DNA from: Pseudomonadota bacterium
Lineage (GTDB): Bacteria > Desulfobacterota > Desulfobacteria > Desulfobacterales > Desulfobacteraceae
Reading direction: 5' to 3'
Length of the DNA stretch: 64,000 nt
Assembly: GCA_018821535.1 (NCBI GenBank)
Contig: JAHJLV010000010.1
Coordinates: 1 to 64,000 of the forward strand
Made by a program: the position numbers and the translations under genes. The notes beneath the pieces were generated by a model. It ran no database searches and was not told the origin of the DNA. It saw nothing but the letters and a program-made list of their open reading frames with translations. Of the stretch, positions 24,865 to 33,815 are shown piece after piece; the stretch's first letter is position 1, and each line of letters opens with the position of its first letter.

Positions 24865-26991
24865 ATGGATAAACTGGATGCAATATTTGCGCCTGAAACC
24901 ATTGCAGTGATCGGCGCATCAACTCAAAAAGGCAAAGTCGGTCATGATATTTTTGCCAATATTCTTTCCGGCGGTTATACAGGAACTTTATACCCTGTCA
25001 ATCCAAAAGCCAAATCTGTATTAAGTGTGAAATGCTATGCCACGATTGCTCATATTCCCGATCCGATCGATCTGGCCATGATTATTCTGCCACCGAAAGG
25101 CGCACTGCAGGCGGTTAAGGATTGCATAACCAAAGGGGTTAAGGGCATTGTCATTGTTTCTGCCGGTTTTAAGGAAGTGGGCGGAGAAGGTGAAAAGATA
25201 GAGCTTGAAATAAAAAAACTGTGTGCCGATTCAGGCGTAAGGCTTGTGGGGCCAAACTGTCTGGGGGTGATTAATCCTTCTCCAAAAGTGTCTTTGAATG
25301 CCAGTTTTTCTGCCCGGATGCCCAAACCCGGAAATGTATCTTTCATATCCCAGAGCGGTGCGCTGTGCACGGCTGTTCTGGATTATGCGGCAGATAAGGG
25401 GTTTGGTTTCTCCAAGTTCATCTCCATTGGAAATAAGGCAGATGTGGATGAGCTGGATCTTTTAAGATATTATCACAATGATCCGGATACAGATGTGGTG
25501 ATGATTTATATGGAAGAGCTGAACAGAACTGCTGAGGAATTCATATCCGAGGTCCGGGAAATGACGTCCGGGACCAATCCCACCCATGTCATTGTCATCA
25601 AGTCAGGGTCTTCTGATGCCGGAGCAAAGGCGGCAGCATCCCATACTGGTGCCCTTGCGGGTTCAGATGCCCTGTATGATGCCATTTTTGCCATGTCAGG
25701 CATTTTAAGATGTGCAACAGTGAACCAGCTGTTTGATTATGCCCAGGCATTTGCCGGCAATAAATATCCGAAAGGCAACCACATTGCGATTATCACCAAT
25801 GCCGGCGGACCCGGAATTATTGCAACGGATATGAGTGAGCAGTCCGGATTGAAACTGGCTAAATTTTCTGAGGAAACCGTAAAAGAATTAAAAAAATATC
25901 TGCCGTCCACAGCAAATTTTCATAATCCGGTGGATGTGATCGGAGATGCTGCAAAGGATCGGTACGAGAACACCCTTGCAACGGTACTCAGTGATGATGC
26001 GGTTGATGCCGCGTTGATTATTCTTACACCTCAGTCCATGACTGATGCCATAGGCACAGCCGAGGCGATTGTAAATATCGCCAAAAACAATTTAAAACCG
26101 ATTGTCTGTGCGTTTATGGGCGTTGTGGATGTGTCAGACGGGGTTAAGCTTTTGCAGAAAAACAGGATTCCGGTGTATCAGTTCCCTGAAAGTGCAGCCC
26201 GTTCTCTGGGCGCACTAAGACTTGGCGTTCAATGGCTGTTCAGGAAAATTCTGCCCCAGTTTAATTTGACGTATGATGTTGAACGGGCAAACCAGATTAT
26301 TGCGAACTGCATACAGAAAGGCCAGACGGTTTTAGGTGAGCTTGAAGGCAGTGAACTGCTTCAGTGTTATGGATTTAAAACCCTTCCCATGGCGCTGGCA
26401 AAAAATAAAAATCAGGCAGTCACCATCGCTGAAGAAATCGGGTATCCGGTGGTTATGAAGATTGTTTCTGACGATATCCTGCATAAGACAGAGGCGGGTG
26501 GCGTTGTGGTGGGCCTGGAAGATGCCAATGCTGTTAAACACGCATTTGCAGATATTATGGAGAAGGCCAAAGATTATGATCCGAGTGCGAAAATAGACGG
26601 GGTTTTAATTCAGAAAATGGCAGCTAAAGGAAAAGAGGTTATTCTTGGATTGTCAAAAGACCCGGTATTTGGTCATGCAGTCATGTTCGGGCTGGGCGGA
26701 ATTTTTGTTGAAGTATATAAGGATGTGATCTTCAGGCTCTCTCCCATGGGCAGAAATTCCGCCAGAAGAATGGTGAGAAGCATAAAAGGATACCCGATTC
26801 TCAAGGGGCTCAGAGGCGACGGGCCATCAGATATTGAAACCATCGAAAAGCATATTGTCTCTTTAAAGGTCATGGCGGACAATCATCCCATGATCAAAGA
26901 ACTGGATATCAATCCATTGTTTGTGCATGAGGAAGGAAAAGGCACAACGGTTGCGGATACGATTATCCGTCTGGAAGATCAGGAGAGCTGA
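24865..26991 (+). CDS. acdAB: ADP-forming acyl/acetyl-CoA synthetase, fused alpha and beta subunits
   Basis: 708 residues. It converts an acyl-CoA (acetyl-CoA in the best known members), ADP and phosphate to the acid, ATP and CoA. The alpha part (1-about 470) has a CoA-binding Rossmann start (FAPETIAVIGASTQKGKVG) and the phosphohistidine loop AASHTGALAGSD. The beta part (about 480-708) is an ATP-grasp domain (GYPVVMKIVSDDILHKTEAGG, VLIQKMA, FGLGGIFVEVYKD, ELDINPL). ATG 24865 follows GAAGGGGGAAG. Standing beside the acetyl-CoA pathway, it could gain ATP from acetyl-CoA or activate acetate or other acids; substrate is not decidable from sequence. It is tightly joined to the PPTase gene. Confidence 0.9.
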   Translation: MDKLDAIFAPETIAVIGASTQKGKVGHDIFANILSGGYTGTLYPVNPKAKSVLSVKCYATIAHIPDPIDLAMIILPPKGALQAVKDCITKGVKGIVIVSAGFKEVGGEGEKIELEIKKLCADSGVRLVGPNCLGVINPSPKVSLNASFSARMPKPGNVSFISQSGALCTAVLDYAADKGFGFSKFISIGNKADVDELDLLRYYHNDPDTDVVMIYMEELNRTAEEFISEVREMTSGTNPTHVIVIKSGSSDAGAKAAASHTGALAGSDALYDAIFAMSGILRCATVNQLFDYAQAFAGNKYPKGNHIAIITNAGGPGIIATDMSEQSGLKLAKFSEETVKELKKYLPSTANFHNPVDVIGDAAKDRYENTLATVLSDDAVDAALIILTPQSMTDAIGTAEAIVNIAKNNLKPIVCAFMGVVDVSDGVKLLQKNRIPVYQFPESAARSLGALRLGVQWLFRKILPQFNLTYDVERANQIIANCIQKGQTVLGELEGSELLQCYGFKTLPMALAKNKNQAVTIAEEIGYPVVMKIVSDDILHKTEAGGVVVGLEDANAVKHAFADIMEKAKDYDPSAKIDGVLIQKMAAKGKEVILGLSKDPVFGHAVMFGLGGIFVEVYKDVIFRLSPMGRNSARRMVRSIKGYPILKGLRGDGPSDIETIEKHIVSLKVMADNHPMIKELDINPLFVHEEGKGTTVADTIIRLEDQES

Positions 26992-27557
26992 TTATCGTAT
27001 ATCCGGTAATTCAATATACCCCTGATGAAATCAGATATTTGAAAGGTCAGGACAAGGTTAAGGCGTTAAGCGGATATGCCAGGAAAGCAGCCTTGCTATC
27101 TGCTGAAAAATCCAGGCTTTCGGTTCATGTGTTTGAAAAGGATGAACAGGGGGTGCCGGTGTCTTTCAACGGGATTTTCTGGTCCGTTGCACACAAGGAG
27201 AATGTTGTTGCAGGGGTTGTATCAACGCAGCGGATCGGCATTGATGTTGAGAAAATTAAACCGGTATCAGATGCGGTATTCAAAAAAATCCTGACCCCTG
27301 ATGAAAATATGCAGTTTAAATCTCAGGATCGGAAACTTAATTTTTTCAGGGCATTTACAGCCAAGGAAGCAGTGCTGAAAAAAACAACAGTCGGGATCAA
27401 GGGGTTGTCAAAGACAAAAATTGAAAGTGTCCTGGATGATACATATTTGATTATCCGCTTTCAAAATGAAAAATATTGTATTGAAAATTTTTATTTTGAA
27501 GATTACCTTGCAGCAGTGACCAAAGATCAATGCGATGTTAACTGGGTGCTGGGATAA
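26991..27557 (+). CDS. 4'-phosphopantetheinyl transferase, apparent non-standard start
   Basis: About 188 residues if begun at ATT 26991. It attaches the phosphopantetheine arm of CoA to carrier proteins. Motifs: WSVAHKE, GIDVEKIKP (Mg-binding Asp/Glu) and FFRAFTAKEAVLKK. The homologous N-terminus IVYPVIQYTPDEIRYLKGQDKVK is in frame upstream of the first standard start (TTG 27039), and AGGAG (26981-26985 region) sits right before ATT 26991, which overlaps the TGA of the synthetase gene. Candidates are therefore CTG 26988 or ATT 26991, with translational coupling; TTG 27039 has no ribosome site and would lose 16 residues. Whether it serves fatty-acid ACP or another carrier is not shown. Confidence 0.8.
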   Translation: MIVYPVIQYTPDEIRYLKGQDKVKALSGYARKAALLSAEKSRLSVHVFEKDEQGVPVSFNGIFWSVAHKENVVAGVVSTQRIGIDVEKIKPVSDAVFKKILTPDENMQFKSQDRKLNFFRAFTAKEAVLKKTTVGIKGLSKTKIESVLDDTYLIIRFQNEKYCIENFYFEDYLAAVTKDQCDVNWVLG

Positions 27558-27588
27558 AGAAAGCTAAAGAAAATCCAAGGAGAAGAGA

Positions 27589-27891
27589 ATGGAGAAAGGA
27601 GACGGTTTTATAATGGACCAATCCTCTGAAAAGGAGGAAAAACCATTACCGAAAATTGATTTTTCAAGTTTTGTTCTGTCATTGTATTCATCGGGACTTG
27701 TTCAGCTTGGCAAAGTGGAAGATCCGTCAACGGGCAAAAAAGCGGTTCACCTTGATCTGGCCAAGCACACCATTGAAATTATTGCCATGCTGGAAAAAAA
27801 AACCCGCGGTAATCTGAATGAGGAAGAGCAGAATCTGTTAAAGGCGCTTCTCAGTGAAATCAGAATGGCTTTTGTTGAGGCAAAGGCTTGA
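27589..27891 (+). CDS. DUF1844 protein
   Basis: 100 residues. The core (IDFSSFVLSLYSSGLVQLGKVEDP, then HLDLAKHTIEIIAMLEKKTRGNLNEEE) is the DUF1844 signature: two or three helices, soluble, function unknown, widespread in deltaproteobacteria and planctomycetes. The start may be ATG 27589 or ATG 27613; the latter has AAAGGAG upstream and begins MDQSSEKEE. It overlaps ispE by four bases (TTGA), so they are co-translated. Confidence 0.85.
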   Translation: MEKGDGFIMDQSSEKEEKPLPKIDFSSFVLSLYSSGLVQLGKVEDPSTGKKAVHLDLAKHTIEIIAMLEKKTRGNLNEEEQNLLKALLSEIRMAFVEAKA

Positions 27892-28766
27892 TTCGACACT
27901 ATTCATCCTTTGCAAAAATCAATCTTTTTTTATATGTCACGGGCAAAAGGGCAGATGGGTACCATGATCTGTATTCTTTGATGACGCAGATTGATTTAAA
28001 GGATGATGTGTATATTGATTTTGATTTTCCATGCATTCAGGTGGAATGCAGATATCCCGGCGTGCCTGAAGATGAGAGCAATCTGGTTTATAAAGCAGCA
28101 GAATTGTTTTTTGAATCTTTGCCACCTGCCGGGAGGAGAAAAAACCAGGGGCTGGGTATCCGGATTGAAAAACAGATTCCTCCCGGCGGCGGTCTGGGTG
28201 GGGGAAGTTCCAATGCAGCAACTGTTCTGATGGCATTGAATGAATATCACAATAATCCTTTGTCCCGGGAAAAATTAATGGAAACAGGTCTGCGCCTGGG
28301 AGCAGATGTGCCGTTTTTTATTTTCGGAAAGCCTGCCATAGCCACCGGCGTGGGAGAGCGGCTGGAAAAACTTGAAAAATTAAAGCCTTATTTTCTTGTT
28401 TTGTGTCATCCGGGGGTGATGGCATCCACGGCCCAAGTCTACAAAAATATTGATTTCAGATTGACATCAAAGTCAAAATATAATATGAGTACTGGTTTGA
28501 ATATGCCGTTACGGGGGCAGGGATTTGATGTTCTGGGGAAGGTTCATAACGACCTTATGGAGTCAGCTTTACGGCTTTATCCGGGCATCAGGGAAACAAA
28601 GCAGGCAATGGAGTTGCTGTTATGCCGGGAGGTGTTTATGACGGGAAGCGGTGCCTCTCTGTTCGCTCTTTTTTCGACCAGGCAAAATGCTGAAGAAGGC
28701 TTTAAAAAGCTTGAGAAACAGTGGCATGGAACCCAAAGAAAACTATTTCTTTCCTCGTTTAACTGA
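27888..28766 (+). CDS. ispE: 4-diphosphocytidyl-2-C-methyl-D-erythritol kinase
   Basis: 292 residues. It phosphorylates CDP-methylerythritol in the non-mevalonate isoprenoid pathway. GHMP-kinase motifs: YSSFAKINLFLYVTGKRADGYH at the N-terminus (catalytic Lys and the YH pair), the ATP loop IPPGGGLGGGSSNAATVL, GADVPFF, and MTGSGASLFALF at the C-terminus. Start TTG 27888 overlaps the preceding stop. The tRNA-Gln gene follows 21 bases behind the stop, an order (ispE-tRNA-prs) common in bacteria. Confidence 0.95.
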   Translation: MIRHYSSFAKINLFLYVTGKRADGYHDLYSLMTQIDLKDDVYIDFDFPCIQVECRYPGVPEDESNLVYKAAELFFESLPPAGRRKNQGLGIRIEKQIPPGGGLGGGSSNAATVLMALNEYHNNPLSREKLMETGLRLGADVPFFIFGKPAIATGVGERLEKLEKLKPYFLVLCHPGVMASTAQVYKNIDFRLTSKSKYNMSTGLNMPLRGQGFDVLGKVHNDLMESALRLYPGIRETKQAMELLLCREVFMTGSGASLFALFSTRQNAEEGFKKLEKQWHGTQRKLFLSSFN

Positions 28767-28787
28767 GGTTTTTTAAGTTTAATGTAC

Positions 28788-28862
28788 TGGGGCGTCGTCA
28801 AGCGGTAAGACACAGGGTTTTGATCCCTGCATTCAGAGGTTCGAATCCTCTCGCCCCAGCCA
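28788..28862 (+). tRNA. tRNA-Gln (anticodon TTG), CCA encoded
   Basis: 75 nt including CCA. The acceptor arm TGGGGCG pairs with CGCCCCA; the D arm contains AAGCGGTAAGAC; the anticodon loop is TTTTGAT between AGGG and CCCT-type arms, giving anticodon TTG; the T arm is AGAGGTTCGAATCCTCT. The weak U-A first pair is typical of tRNA-Gln. Confidence 0.98.
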
Positions 28863-28909
28863 AATTTGTATAACCAGATTTTTTAAATCGGGGAAAAAAG
28901 AGATTTGAT

Positions 28910-29848
28910 ATGAATAACTTGTCAATTTTTGCAGGAAATTCCAATCCTGTTCTTGCAGACCGGATTTCAGAGTATCTTGCAAAACCATTGGGAAGATTGA
29001 AGGTCAATCGTTTCAGTGATGGGGAGACTCAGGTTGAAATCCATGAGAATGTCAGGAAAAAGGAAATTTTTGTTATTCAGTCCACCTGTAAACCTGTAAA
29101 TGATAATCTTGTTGAACTGTTATTATTGATTGATGCGTTCAAGCGGTCTTCAGCAAGCAGAATCACGGCAGTTATTCCATATTTCGGGTATTCCCGGCAG
29201 GATAAAAAAGTGTCCCCGAGGGTTCCGATCAGCGCAAAAATGGTTGCCGATCTTCTGGAGAATACAGGTGTTCACCGGGTGATAACCATGGATCTGCATG
29301 CCGGACAGATTCAGGGGTTTTTCAGCTGTCCTGTGGATAATCTTTATGCGGCTCCGGTAATTATTGAAGATATAAAAGCCCGACATTCTGAAAATCTGGT
29401 GGTGGTATCTCCTGATGCCGGCGGCGTTGAGCGTGCAAGAGCATATGCCAAGCGGCTGGATGCAAGCCTGGCTATTGTGGACAAAAGAAGAAGCGCTCCC
29501 AATCAGGCAAAAGCCATGGCTATCATAGGGGAGGTCAAGGGAAAGACGGCTATCATTGTTGATGATATGGTTGATACTGCAGGAACATTAACAGAGGCAG
29601 CCGGTGTAATCATTGAAAATGGCGCACAACAGGTTCATGCCTATTGTACACATCCCGTACTGTCAGGACCTGCGATTGATCGAATCAAAAAATCATCTTT
29701 GAATTCTCTTGTTGTGACAGATACAATCCCGTTGTCTGATGAGGCTAAACAGTGTGAAAAGATTGAGACGCTATCCATTGCCAACCTGGTGGGGGAAGCA
29801 ATAATGCGCAGTTACAGGGGTGATTCTGTAAATTCTTTATTTGTATAA
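28910..29848 (+). CDS. prs: Ribose-phosphate pyrophosphokinase
   Basis: 312 residues. It makes PRPP from ribose 5-phosphate and ATP for nucleotide, His and Trp synthesis. Motifs: [26 protein letters not shown], the divalent-metal site [12 protein letters not shown], the flexible loop [10 protein letters not shown] and the PRPP loop [16 protein letters not shown]. Full family length. It heads a housekeeping unit with rplY and pth behind it. Confidence 0.97.
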   Translation: MNNLSIFAGNSNPVLADRISEYLAKPLGRLKVNRFSDGETQVEIHENVRKKEIFVIQSTCKPVNDNLVELLLLIDAFKRSSASRITAVIPYFGYSRQDKKVSPRVPISAKMVADLLENTGVHRVITMDLHAGQIQGFFSCPVDNLYAAPVIIEDIKARHSENLVVVSPDAGGVERARAYAKRLDASLAIVDKRRSAPNQAKAMAIIGEVKGKTAIIVDDMVDTAGTLTEAAGVIIENGAQQVHAYCTHPVLSGPAIDRIKKSSLNSLVVTDTIPLSDEAKQCEKIETLSIANLVGEAIMRSYRGDSVNSLFV

Positions 29849-29902
29849 AATATTTGATATGAGTTTTCTGTATAAAGGTTTGCAGAAACGGAGGAAAGAG
29901 CT

Positions 29903-30556
29903 TTGGAACTAATTGAATTAAATGCGAAAGTAAGAGAAGCAACAGGCAAGGGTGCTGCAAGAACACTAAGAAGAAATAATGCTGTTCCTGCGGTCGTTTA
30001 TGGGGCAAAAACAGAGCCGATGAATCTGTCTATCGTTACATCTGAACTCGATAAGATCATTCGAGACAACGGGGCATCCGGATTGTTTTTTGATCTTAAG
30101 ATTGAAGGGGATTCAGGCAAAAAGAAAATTGCCCAGTTAAAAGAGCTGCAGATGGACGTTTTCGGTCTGAATTATTTTCATGTGGATCTGCTTGAAATCG
30201 ATCTGGACACAAAAGTTTCAGTCATGGTTCCTGTTGAAGCTGTCGGAAAAAGTATCGGTGTGCATGAGGGCGGGTTGCTCCAGATTATCCGGCGTGAGCT
30301 TGAAGTTATCTGTAAACCTGCTGATACGCCTGAGACCATCCAGATTGATATTTCAGCATTGGAAATTGGCGATGCTGTTCATGTAAACGATATTGATCTT
30401 GGTGATGCCATTGAAATCCCCCATGAAGTTAATTTTACCGTAATTACTATTGTGGCCCCGACTACCGAGGAAGCAGCATCTGAAGAAGATGATGATGATG
30501 AAGTTGAAGTAAAAGTTAAAAAAGCGCCTGCTAAAGAAACTGCTTCAGAAGACTAA
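29903..30556 (+). CDS. rplY: 50S ribosomal protein L25 (Ctc/TL5 long form)
   Basis: 217 residues. Binds 5S rRNA. The N-terminal L25 domain (ELNAKVREATGKGAARTLRRNNAVPAVVYG) is followed by the TL5/CTC beta domain (VMVPVEAVGKSIGVHEGGLLQ, LEVICKPADTPE) and an acidic then Lys-rich tail (EEDDDDEVEVKVKKAPAKE). Start TTG 29903, with GGAGG about 9 bases upstream; no ATG is possible before the conserved start. pth follows after 11 bases. Confidence 0.94.
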   Translation: MELIELNAKVREATGKGAARTLRRNNAVPAVVYGAKTEPMNLSIVTSELDKIIRDNGASGLFFDLKIEGDSGKKKIAQLKELQMDVFGLNYFHVDLLEIDLDTKVSVMVPVEAVGKSIGVHEGGLLQIIRRELEVICKPADTPETIQIDISALEIGDAVHVNDIDLGDAIEIPHEVNFTVITIVAPTTEEAASEEDDDDEVEVKVKKAPAKETASED

Positions 30557-30567
30557 TCGTCTTGTAA

Positions 30568-31149
30568 ATGTCGGATTCAAGATTTAAAATTGTTGCGGGT
30601 CTGGGAAATCCGGGAGACGGATATGCCCAGACCCGTCATAATATTGGATTTTTAGTTGTTGAAGCGATTGCTTCAAAGTTCAGCCTGTCCCTGGATAAAT
30701 CCCGTTTCGATTCACAGTATGCAAAAGCTAAAATTGGCGCAAACGAGGTCTTCTTGATCAAACCGCTTTCATACATGAATAACAGCGGATTCCCCCTTCA
30801 AAAATTTGCGTCTTATTATAAAATAGATATCAATGATATTATTGTGATTCATGATGATATGGATCTGAGTTTCGGTCAGATCAAGATTGTTAAAAGCCGG
30901 GGTCATGGCGGTCACAATGGCGTACGTTCCATTCTTGAAGTTTTCGGTCAAAAAGACTGCGTCAGAATTCGGGTGGGGGTTGGACATCCGGGTTCCGGTA
31001 AAGATATTACCGGCCATGTTCTCGGACGATTTTCCCCTGATGAAATTGCGGTCCTGGATCAGTGCGTAAATGCTGCATCCGAGGCTTGTATCTGTGCGCT
31101 TGAAAAAGGGGTGACGATTGCCATGAACAGGTTTAATACTGTTCGTTAA
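30568..31149 (+). CDS. pth: Peptidyl-tRNA hydrolase
   Basis: 193 residues. It frees tRNA from peptidyl-tRNA that dropped off ribosomes. Motifs: AGLGNPGDGYAQTRHNIGF with the catalytic His, KPLSYMNNSG with the Asn, and VIHDDMDLSFGQIKI with the Asp; RGHGGHNGVRSI follows. ATG 30568 has no clear ribosome site, so coupling to rplY is likely. rplY-pth is a very common pair. Confidence 0.96.
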   Translation: MSDSRFKIVAGLGNPGDGYAQTRHNIGFLVVEAIASKFSLSLDKSRFDSQYAKAKIGANEVFLIKPLSYMNNSGFPLQKFASYYKIDINDIIVIHDDMDLSFGQIKIVKSRGHGGHNGVRSILEVFGQKDCVRIRVGVGHPGSGKDITGHVLGRFSPDEIAVLDQCVNAASEACICALEKGVTIAMNRFNTVR

Positions 31150-31327
31150 TCAGTGAAAATTCTGTCAAAAAGTTCCTGTTTCTCCTGCCCTGTTTATTGA
31201 AAATTGCTTCCTGATGATGTCTGTAAATGCCTGTTCTTTAAAAAAAATCAGTTGACAATATTGTTCAAATATGGTTCTCTGCCTGAGAATGGGCTAATTG
31301 TTTTTAAATATAAAGGTGGGGTATTAA

Positions 31328-31861
31328 ATGGGTGAAAAATCCAGAAAAAACAAGACAGAACAAGTGACAAAAGCTAAAAAGGAATTCCTTAAAGGTGATC
31401 TGGCTGTTTATCCTGCACATGGTGTTGGTTGTATCGAGTCAATTGAAAGCAAGGAGATAAACGGAGACACCATGAATTTTTACATGATGAAAATTGTGGA
31501 AAATGGAATGGTGATTATGATCCCGACATCAAATGTCGAGTCAGTCGGCTTAAGAGAGGTCATTCCTGAGACAGAGGTTCCCGCGGTCTATAAAGTCATG
31601 AAAGAAAAGGCGCGGGGTGCGGATAACCAGACATGGAACAGACGCTACCGCGAATATATGGACAAGATTAAAACCGGCTCCATTTATGACGTGGCTGAAG
31701 TATTCAGGGATCTTTTTCAGTTGAAACTTGAAAAAGATCTTTCTTTTGGGGAGCGAAAGCTTCTTGATACGGCTCAAAATTTGCTGGTTCAAGAATTGTC
31801 AACTGCCAAGGATATTGATGAAAAATCCATGATGCAGGAGATTGAGAACCTTTTTACCTGA
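31328..31861 (+). CDS. carD: CarD/CdnL-family RNA polymerase-binding regulator
   Basis: 177 residues. CarD-type proteins bind the RNA polymerase beta subunit and stabilise open complexes, often at rRNA promoters. The N-terminal Tudor-like domain shows KGDLAVYPAHGVGCIESIESKEI and FYMMKIVENGMVIMIPTSNVESVGLR; the helical C-terminal half has NRRYREYMDKIKTGSIYDVAEVFRDL and SFGERKLLDTAQNLL. A short Lys-rich extension (GEKSRKNKTEQVTKAKK) precedes the domain. GGTGGGG upstream is a loose ribosome site. It has its own upstream gap of 178 bases and terminator, so it is probably monocistronic. Confidence 0.92.
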   Translation: MGEKSRKNKTEQVTKAKKEFLKGDLAVYPAHGVGCIESIESKEINGDTMNFYMMKIVENGMVIMIPTSNVESVGLREVIPETEVPAVYKVMKEKARGADNQTWNRRYREYMDKIKTGSIYDVAEVFRDLFQLKLEKDLSFGERKLLDTAQNLLVQELSTAKDIDEKSMMQEIENLFT

Positions 31862-31888
31862 CACCTTTAAAATTTAACAAGATTTAGA

Positions 31889-31927
31889 AAACCGGCGGAT
31901 GATTAATATTTTCGCCGGTTTTTTTTT
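31889..31927 (+). terminator. Terminator after carD, abutting the rluD start
   Basis: AAACCGGCG (31889-31897) pairs with CGCCGGTTT (31913-31921), followed by an unbroken T run to 31927. The rluD ATG begins at 31928, the very next base, so the T run occupies the place of the ribosome-binding site. Confidence 0.92.
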
Positions 31928-32857
31928 ATGATGAAACAAAACATTTACATATCAGAAGAGCTTGACGGAAAAAGGCTGGATTTTATTGTGTCAGCACAGG
32001 TTGATTCCTGTTCAAGGGCCTGTGCAGTTGATGGTATTCTGCAGGGACAGATTCTTGTTAATTCCTGTCAGAAAAAGCCAGGGTACAAGGTAAAGCATGG
32101 AGACCATATTTCCCTTGATATTGAGGTTCAGGAAGGATCTGTTTCAATTTTACCTGAAGAAACTGCCCTGGATATTATTTACGAAGATCCGTATTTAATA
32201 ATCATCAATAAAAAACCGGGGGTGGTGGTCCATCCGGCTCCCGGGAATATGTCCAATACCCTGGTGAATGCATTATTATCCCATGCACCTGAAATCAAAA
32301 TGGCAGGGGATGATCATTTCCGGTCCGGGATTGTCCACCGCCTGGATAAAGATACCAGCGGGTTGATGGTGGTGGCAAAAAATCAAAGCGCTTTAACCTT
32401 TCTTCAAAAGGAATTCAAGCAGCGGCGGGTGGAAAAAAGATACCTGGCACTGGTTTTTGGTCAGATGTCTGAATCAGCTGGAGTGATTGACCTTCCCATT
32501 GGCCGGCATCCGGTAAAGCGTCAATTGATGGCTGTTAATCATGAAGATGGAAAATCAGCTGTGACCTGCTGGGAAATTAAACAGCAGTATAAAAATGCCT
32601 GTCTGCTGGAGGTGTTGTTGAAGACCGGGAGAACGCATCAGATAAGGGTCCATTTTTATGCCATGGATCATCCTTTGATCGGCGATCAGGTGTATCAGCC
32701 AAGACGGTTTAGAAAACAAAAAAGCATGGCACAAAGACAGATGCTTCATTCCTGGAAACTTTCTTTCCGCCACCCGTATTCCGGTCAAAGGGTATCTTTT
32801 GCAGCTGATCCTCCCCGGGATTTTATGAAAATTCAGTCACTGCTTGAAAATGATTAA
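31928..32857 (+). CDS. rluD: Ribosomal large-subunit pseudouridine synthase (RluD family)
   Basis: 309 residues. It isomerises uridines in 23S rRNA. An S4-like domain (ELDGKRLDFIVSAQVDSCSRACAVDGILQGQILVN, split) is followed by the catalytic block VHRLDKDTSGLMVVAKN with the active Asp, and RTHQIRVHFYAMDHPLIGD. ATG 31928 or ATG 31931 may be used; neither has a ribosome site because the carD terminator T run lies directly before. Translation may be leaderless or start from a promoter hidden in the terminator region. Confidence 0.93.
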   Translation: MMKQNIYISEELDGKRLDFIVSAQVDSCSRACAVDGILQGQILVNSCQKKPGYKVKHGDHISLDIEVQEGSVSILPEETALDIIYEDPYLIIINKKPGVVVHPAPGNMSNTLVNALLSHAPEIKMAGDDHFRSGIVHRLDKDTSGLMVVAKNQSALTFLQKEFKQRRVEKRYLALVFGQMSESAGVIDLPIGRHPVKRQLMAVNHEDGKSAVTCWEIKQQYKNACLLEVLLKTGRTHQIRVHFYAMDHPLIGDQVYQPRRFRKQKSMAQRQMLHSWKLSFRHPYSGQRVSFAADPPRDFMKIQSLLEND

Positions 32858-32878
32858 GCTGCCGGATATTTTTTGCTG

Positions 32879-33775
32879 ATGGATTCTATTAAAAGCAACC
32901 TCCGTTTTAAAAAATGTTATATAGAGATAACCAATATCTGCAACAGGTCATGTTCTTTTTGCCCTAAAACCTCCCGTTCCCCCGCATTCATGGACATGCC
33001 GCTGTTTGAAAAAATACTTGACAGCCTGCAGGGATACACTCGACATCTTTGTTTTCATGTGATGGGAGAACCACTGATGCATCCTGAACTGGCAGGCTTT
33101 CTGGACAGATGCCAGGCACAGAATTATCAGGTCAATCTGGCCACCAATGGAACGCTGATTCAAAAAAACATGGATGACCTTTTAAAACAGCCTGCTTTGA
33201 GAATGGTCAATTTTTCACTTCACTGCCTTGAAGACAATACGCCTGCAGACCAAATCGATATGTATCTTGAAAAAATATTTGAGTTTATTGTGCAGGCCAG
33301 AATACACCAGCCAAAATTGATTGTGTGCCTGCGATTATGGAATCTTCAGACAGTCATATCGAACACAAACGCATATCTGCTGAAAAAAATTGAAACGTTT
33401 TTAACTCTGCCGTTCAGCTTACAGGCAGCAGCCACCCGGGGAAATGGTATCAGGCTGGCTGAGAATCTGTATATCAATCAGGCCATGCCTTTTGCCTGGC
33501 CGAATTTAAACATTGAAGAAAAAACGACCCAGGGGTTTTGTCTGGGGCTGCGGAATCAGGTGGCCATTCTTGTCGATGGTACCGTAGTGCCCTGCTGCCT
33601 GGACAGTGAGGGCACCATAAACCTGGGAAATATTCACCGTCAGTCACTGGAAACCATCCTGTCCTCTCAAAGGGCACAAGCGTTGTATCAAAATTTTTCA
33701 AAAAGAAAAGTGACCGAAATATTATGTCAGACCTGCACCTATCGTAACCGTTTTAATAAGCCGGTTGCTGCATAG
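32879..33775 (+). CDS. Radical SAM/SPASM protein, substrate unknown
   Basis: About 298 residues. The radical SAM cluster motif is CNRSCSFC (residues about 21-28), preceded by YIEITNI; MGEPLMHPEL and LATNGTL are the next family elements. The C-terminal SPASM-type part has FCLGLRNQVAILVDGTVVPCC (split), DSEGTINLGNI and a last CQTCTYRNRF, so at least one auxiliary Fe-S cluster is expected. Such proteins modify peptides, sugars or alcohol groups. No precursor peptide gene is visible beside it. ATG 32879 is preferred; TTG 32873 is also in frame. Confidence 0.85.
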   Translation: MDSIKSNLRFKKCYIEITNICNRSCSFCPKTSRSPAFMDMPLFEKILDSLQGYTRHLCFHVMGEPLMHPELAGFLDRCQAQNYQVNLATNGTLIQKNMDDLLKQPALRMVNFSLHCLEDNTPADQIDMYLEKIFEFIVQARIHQPKLIVCLRLWNLQTVISNTNAYLLKKIETFLTLPFSLQAAATRGNGIRLAENLYINQAMPFAWPNLNIEEKTTQGFCLGLRNQVAILVDGTVVPCCLDSEGTINLGNIHRQSLETILSSQRAQALYQNFSKRKVTEILCQTCTYRNRFNKPVAA

Positions 33776-33815
33776 GATATGAAATTTTAAAAATTCTGTC
33801 ACTGCCGGGGAAAAC

